64,000 nt of DNA from Megaustenia siamemsis. Lineage: Eukaryota > Mollusca > Gastropoda > Stylommatophora > Ariophantidae. Position 1 is the first letter of the stretch; each line of letters starts with the position of its first letter. Location: the NCBI GenBank assembly GCA_032433765.1, contig JAVIAB010000160.1:31106121-31170120 (forward strand). Direction: 5' to 3'. The position numbers were made by a program, and so were the translations under genes. Positions 62,917-64,000 of the stretch are shown piece after piece. Below the pieces are notes generated by a model. It saw only the letters and a list, made by a program, of their open reading frames with translations. It was not told where the DNA came from and made no database searches.

Positions 62917-63540
62917 TAATATTACAATTAGGTGGTAGTAATTTGTTCCTAGTAATTGGCTCCCACGCACGATATGCATTAAATTAATCATCTTAATGAA
63001 TAATTAGTAAAAGTCAAATCACTCGAAAGTAACGTAACGCCCTGAACAAGTGAATGCTGAAATCCCTAAACTTTGCATGAACTAACGACTTGCACAGATA
63101 AATAATGTCTTGCACAGATAAATAATGTCTTGAATTGTTAATTGAATAGTTGACTGAATTAACTCATCTTTCGTAACTTATCGAATTTGGCACAATGCTA
63201 CTGTATAGTGCAGATTGTATTTTGCTGTATAAAATGATATTTTGTATATTCAAATCTTGCCAGTGAGACGTTCTGTACAAATGCGTATGTTTTGTTAAAT
63301 ATGTGTTTGGAAAGGCGCCAAAAATGTATTGCACAGAACAAGGATTACAAATGCAATGCTGAAACCCAGCACAAAGGCACAATGGCCCAGGACGTGATAA
63401 TATATATTCGATTTTTTATAATAAAAAAAAAAGGCTGACAAAAATTGGCAGTGTTAGCTACGCACTTTAACTTACTCATGCGAGATTCCTCGATGAATCC
63501 GAACTTGCTTCTAAACGAATAATCTTCTCAAAAGAAGAAC
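62917..63540. other. AT-rich sequence with a 20-bp duplication
   Basis: cttgcacagataaataatgt occurs twice in tandem at about 63090-63130. Otherwise nothing recognised. Confidence 0.4.
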
Positions 63541-63544
63541 AAAA

Positions 63545-64000
63545 TCCACTGTCTGTTGAAACTGCTAGGATACCACCAGTCAATAAATGTTTTTTAGAAA
63601 AGCAGATGGATATATAATCAACACCTTACAGGAAAATAGCATTTCAGAAAATGAAAAATATCTTATGCAACAAATCTATGTCCATCGAAGTGAGAAAGAG
63701 AGTTCATCGGTGCTATATAGAACCAATTCTGACCTATGGAAGCGAGTCATGGACAGTAGACAAATAAATGAAAAGACGATTAGAGGCCACAGAGATGGGA
63801 TTTCTCAGAAGAATGTTGAAAGTTCCCTGAACAGCTAAAAGACCAATGAAGAAATTCTCAAAGAGGCCAACACAAAAAGAGAACTCCTAGAAAAAACATC
63901 AGAAAGAAACAATCAACATTTTTTGGGCCCATCATGAGAAGAGGAAAGTTGGAATACTTGGTTACAACCGGCAAAATAGAAAGAAAGAGAGATCGCGGAC
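63545..64000 (+). pseudogene. LINE-B ORF2 3' part, cut by the window edge
   Basis: Matches 29095-29340 (aaatagcatttcagaaaatg, aagaatgttgaaagttccct) with frameshifts, and continues past base 64000. Confidence 0.8.

Overview
The window is eukaryotic, AT-rich and dominated by transposable elements. Codon usage, spliced gene structure, tRNA-derived SINEs, many LINE families and an EGF/FTP-lectin-like cell-surface protein typical of molluscs suggest a mollusc, most likely a gastropod. That assignment is an inference from family resemblance, not proven by the sequence.

One host gene is confidently present. It is the 5' half of RTEL1 (regulator of telomere elongation helicase 1) on the minus strand, from the start codon at 35792 down to an exon at 2869. 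Thirteen coding exons join in phase, except for one short exon that I could not find between 8030 and 2943. Together they carry the Walker A motif, motif Ia, all four iron-sulfur cysteines and the DEAH box. The rest of the gene lies left of base 1. Its introns are packed with SINEs, LINE fragments, a mariner relic and satellite DNA. One further exon-like segment (25032-25189, minus) with an excellent splice donor is unexplained.

Upstream of RTEL1 (36-48 kb) there are an almost intact LINE reverse transcriptase ORF (38.2-39.8 kb), a mariner-like element with matching terminal inverted repeats (40.5-41.9 kb), and a 3.5 kb array of a 31-bp satellite (43.8-47.3 kb). The satellite, a 430-bp unique segment and a SINE form a module. 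The same module occurs inverted at 25.3-26.5 kb, where the whole unit is bounded by SINE ends and by an apparent target-site duplication.

The most striking region is 48.1-56.1 kb. Three composite insertions share a module ending in the 3' tail of an RNase H-type LINE plus a (GA)n tract, and each has flanking direct repeats that look like target-site duplications. One carries an intronless GPCR fragment (TM3-TM7). The second carries an intronless EGF/FTP-lectin-like fragment. The third is a compact 0.7 kb unit. The first two also carry the same 34-bp minisatellite. I read them as non-autonomous retroposons mobilised by a LINE and carrying host-gene cargo. This is the best candidate here for an undescribed system.

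The right end (56-64 kb) holds a LINE with a dead catalytic motif and a hugely expanded tetranucleotide tail, a 44-bp minisatellite, and an RNase H LINE whose end runs into a pentanucleotide array that changes by single substitutions along its length. Family labels used below (SINE1-4, ISE1, LINE-A to F) are local names given here.
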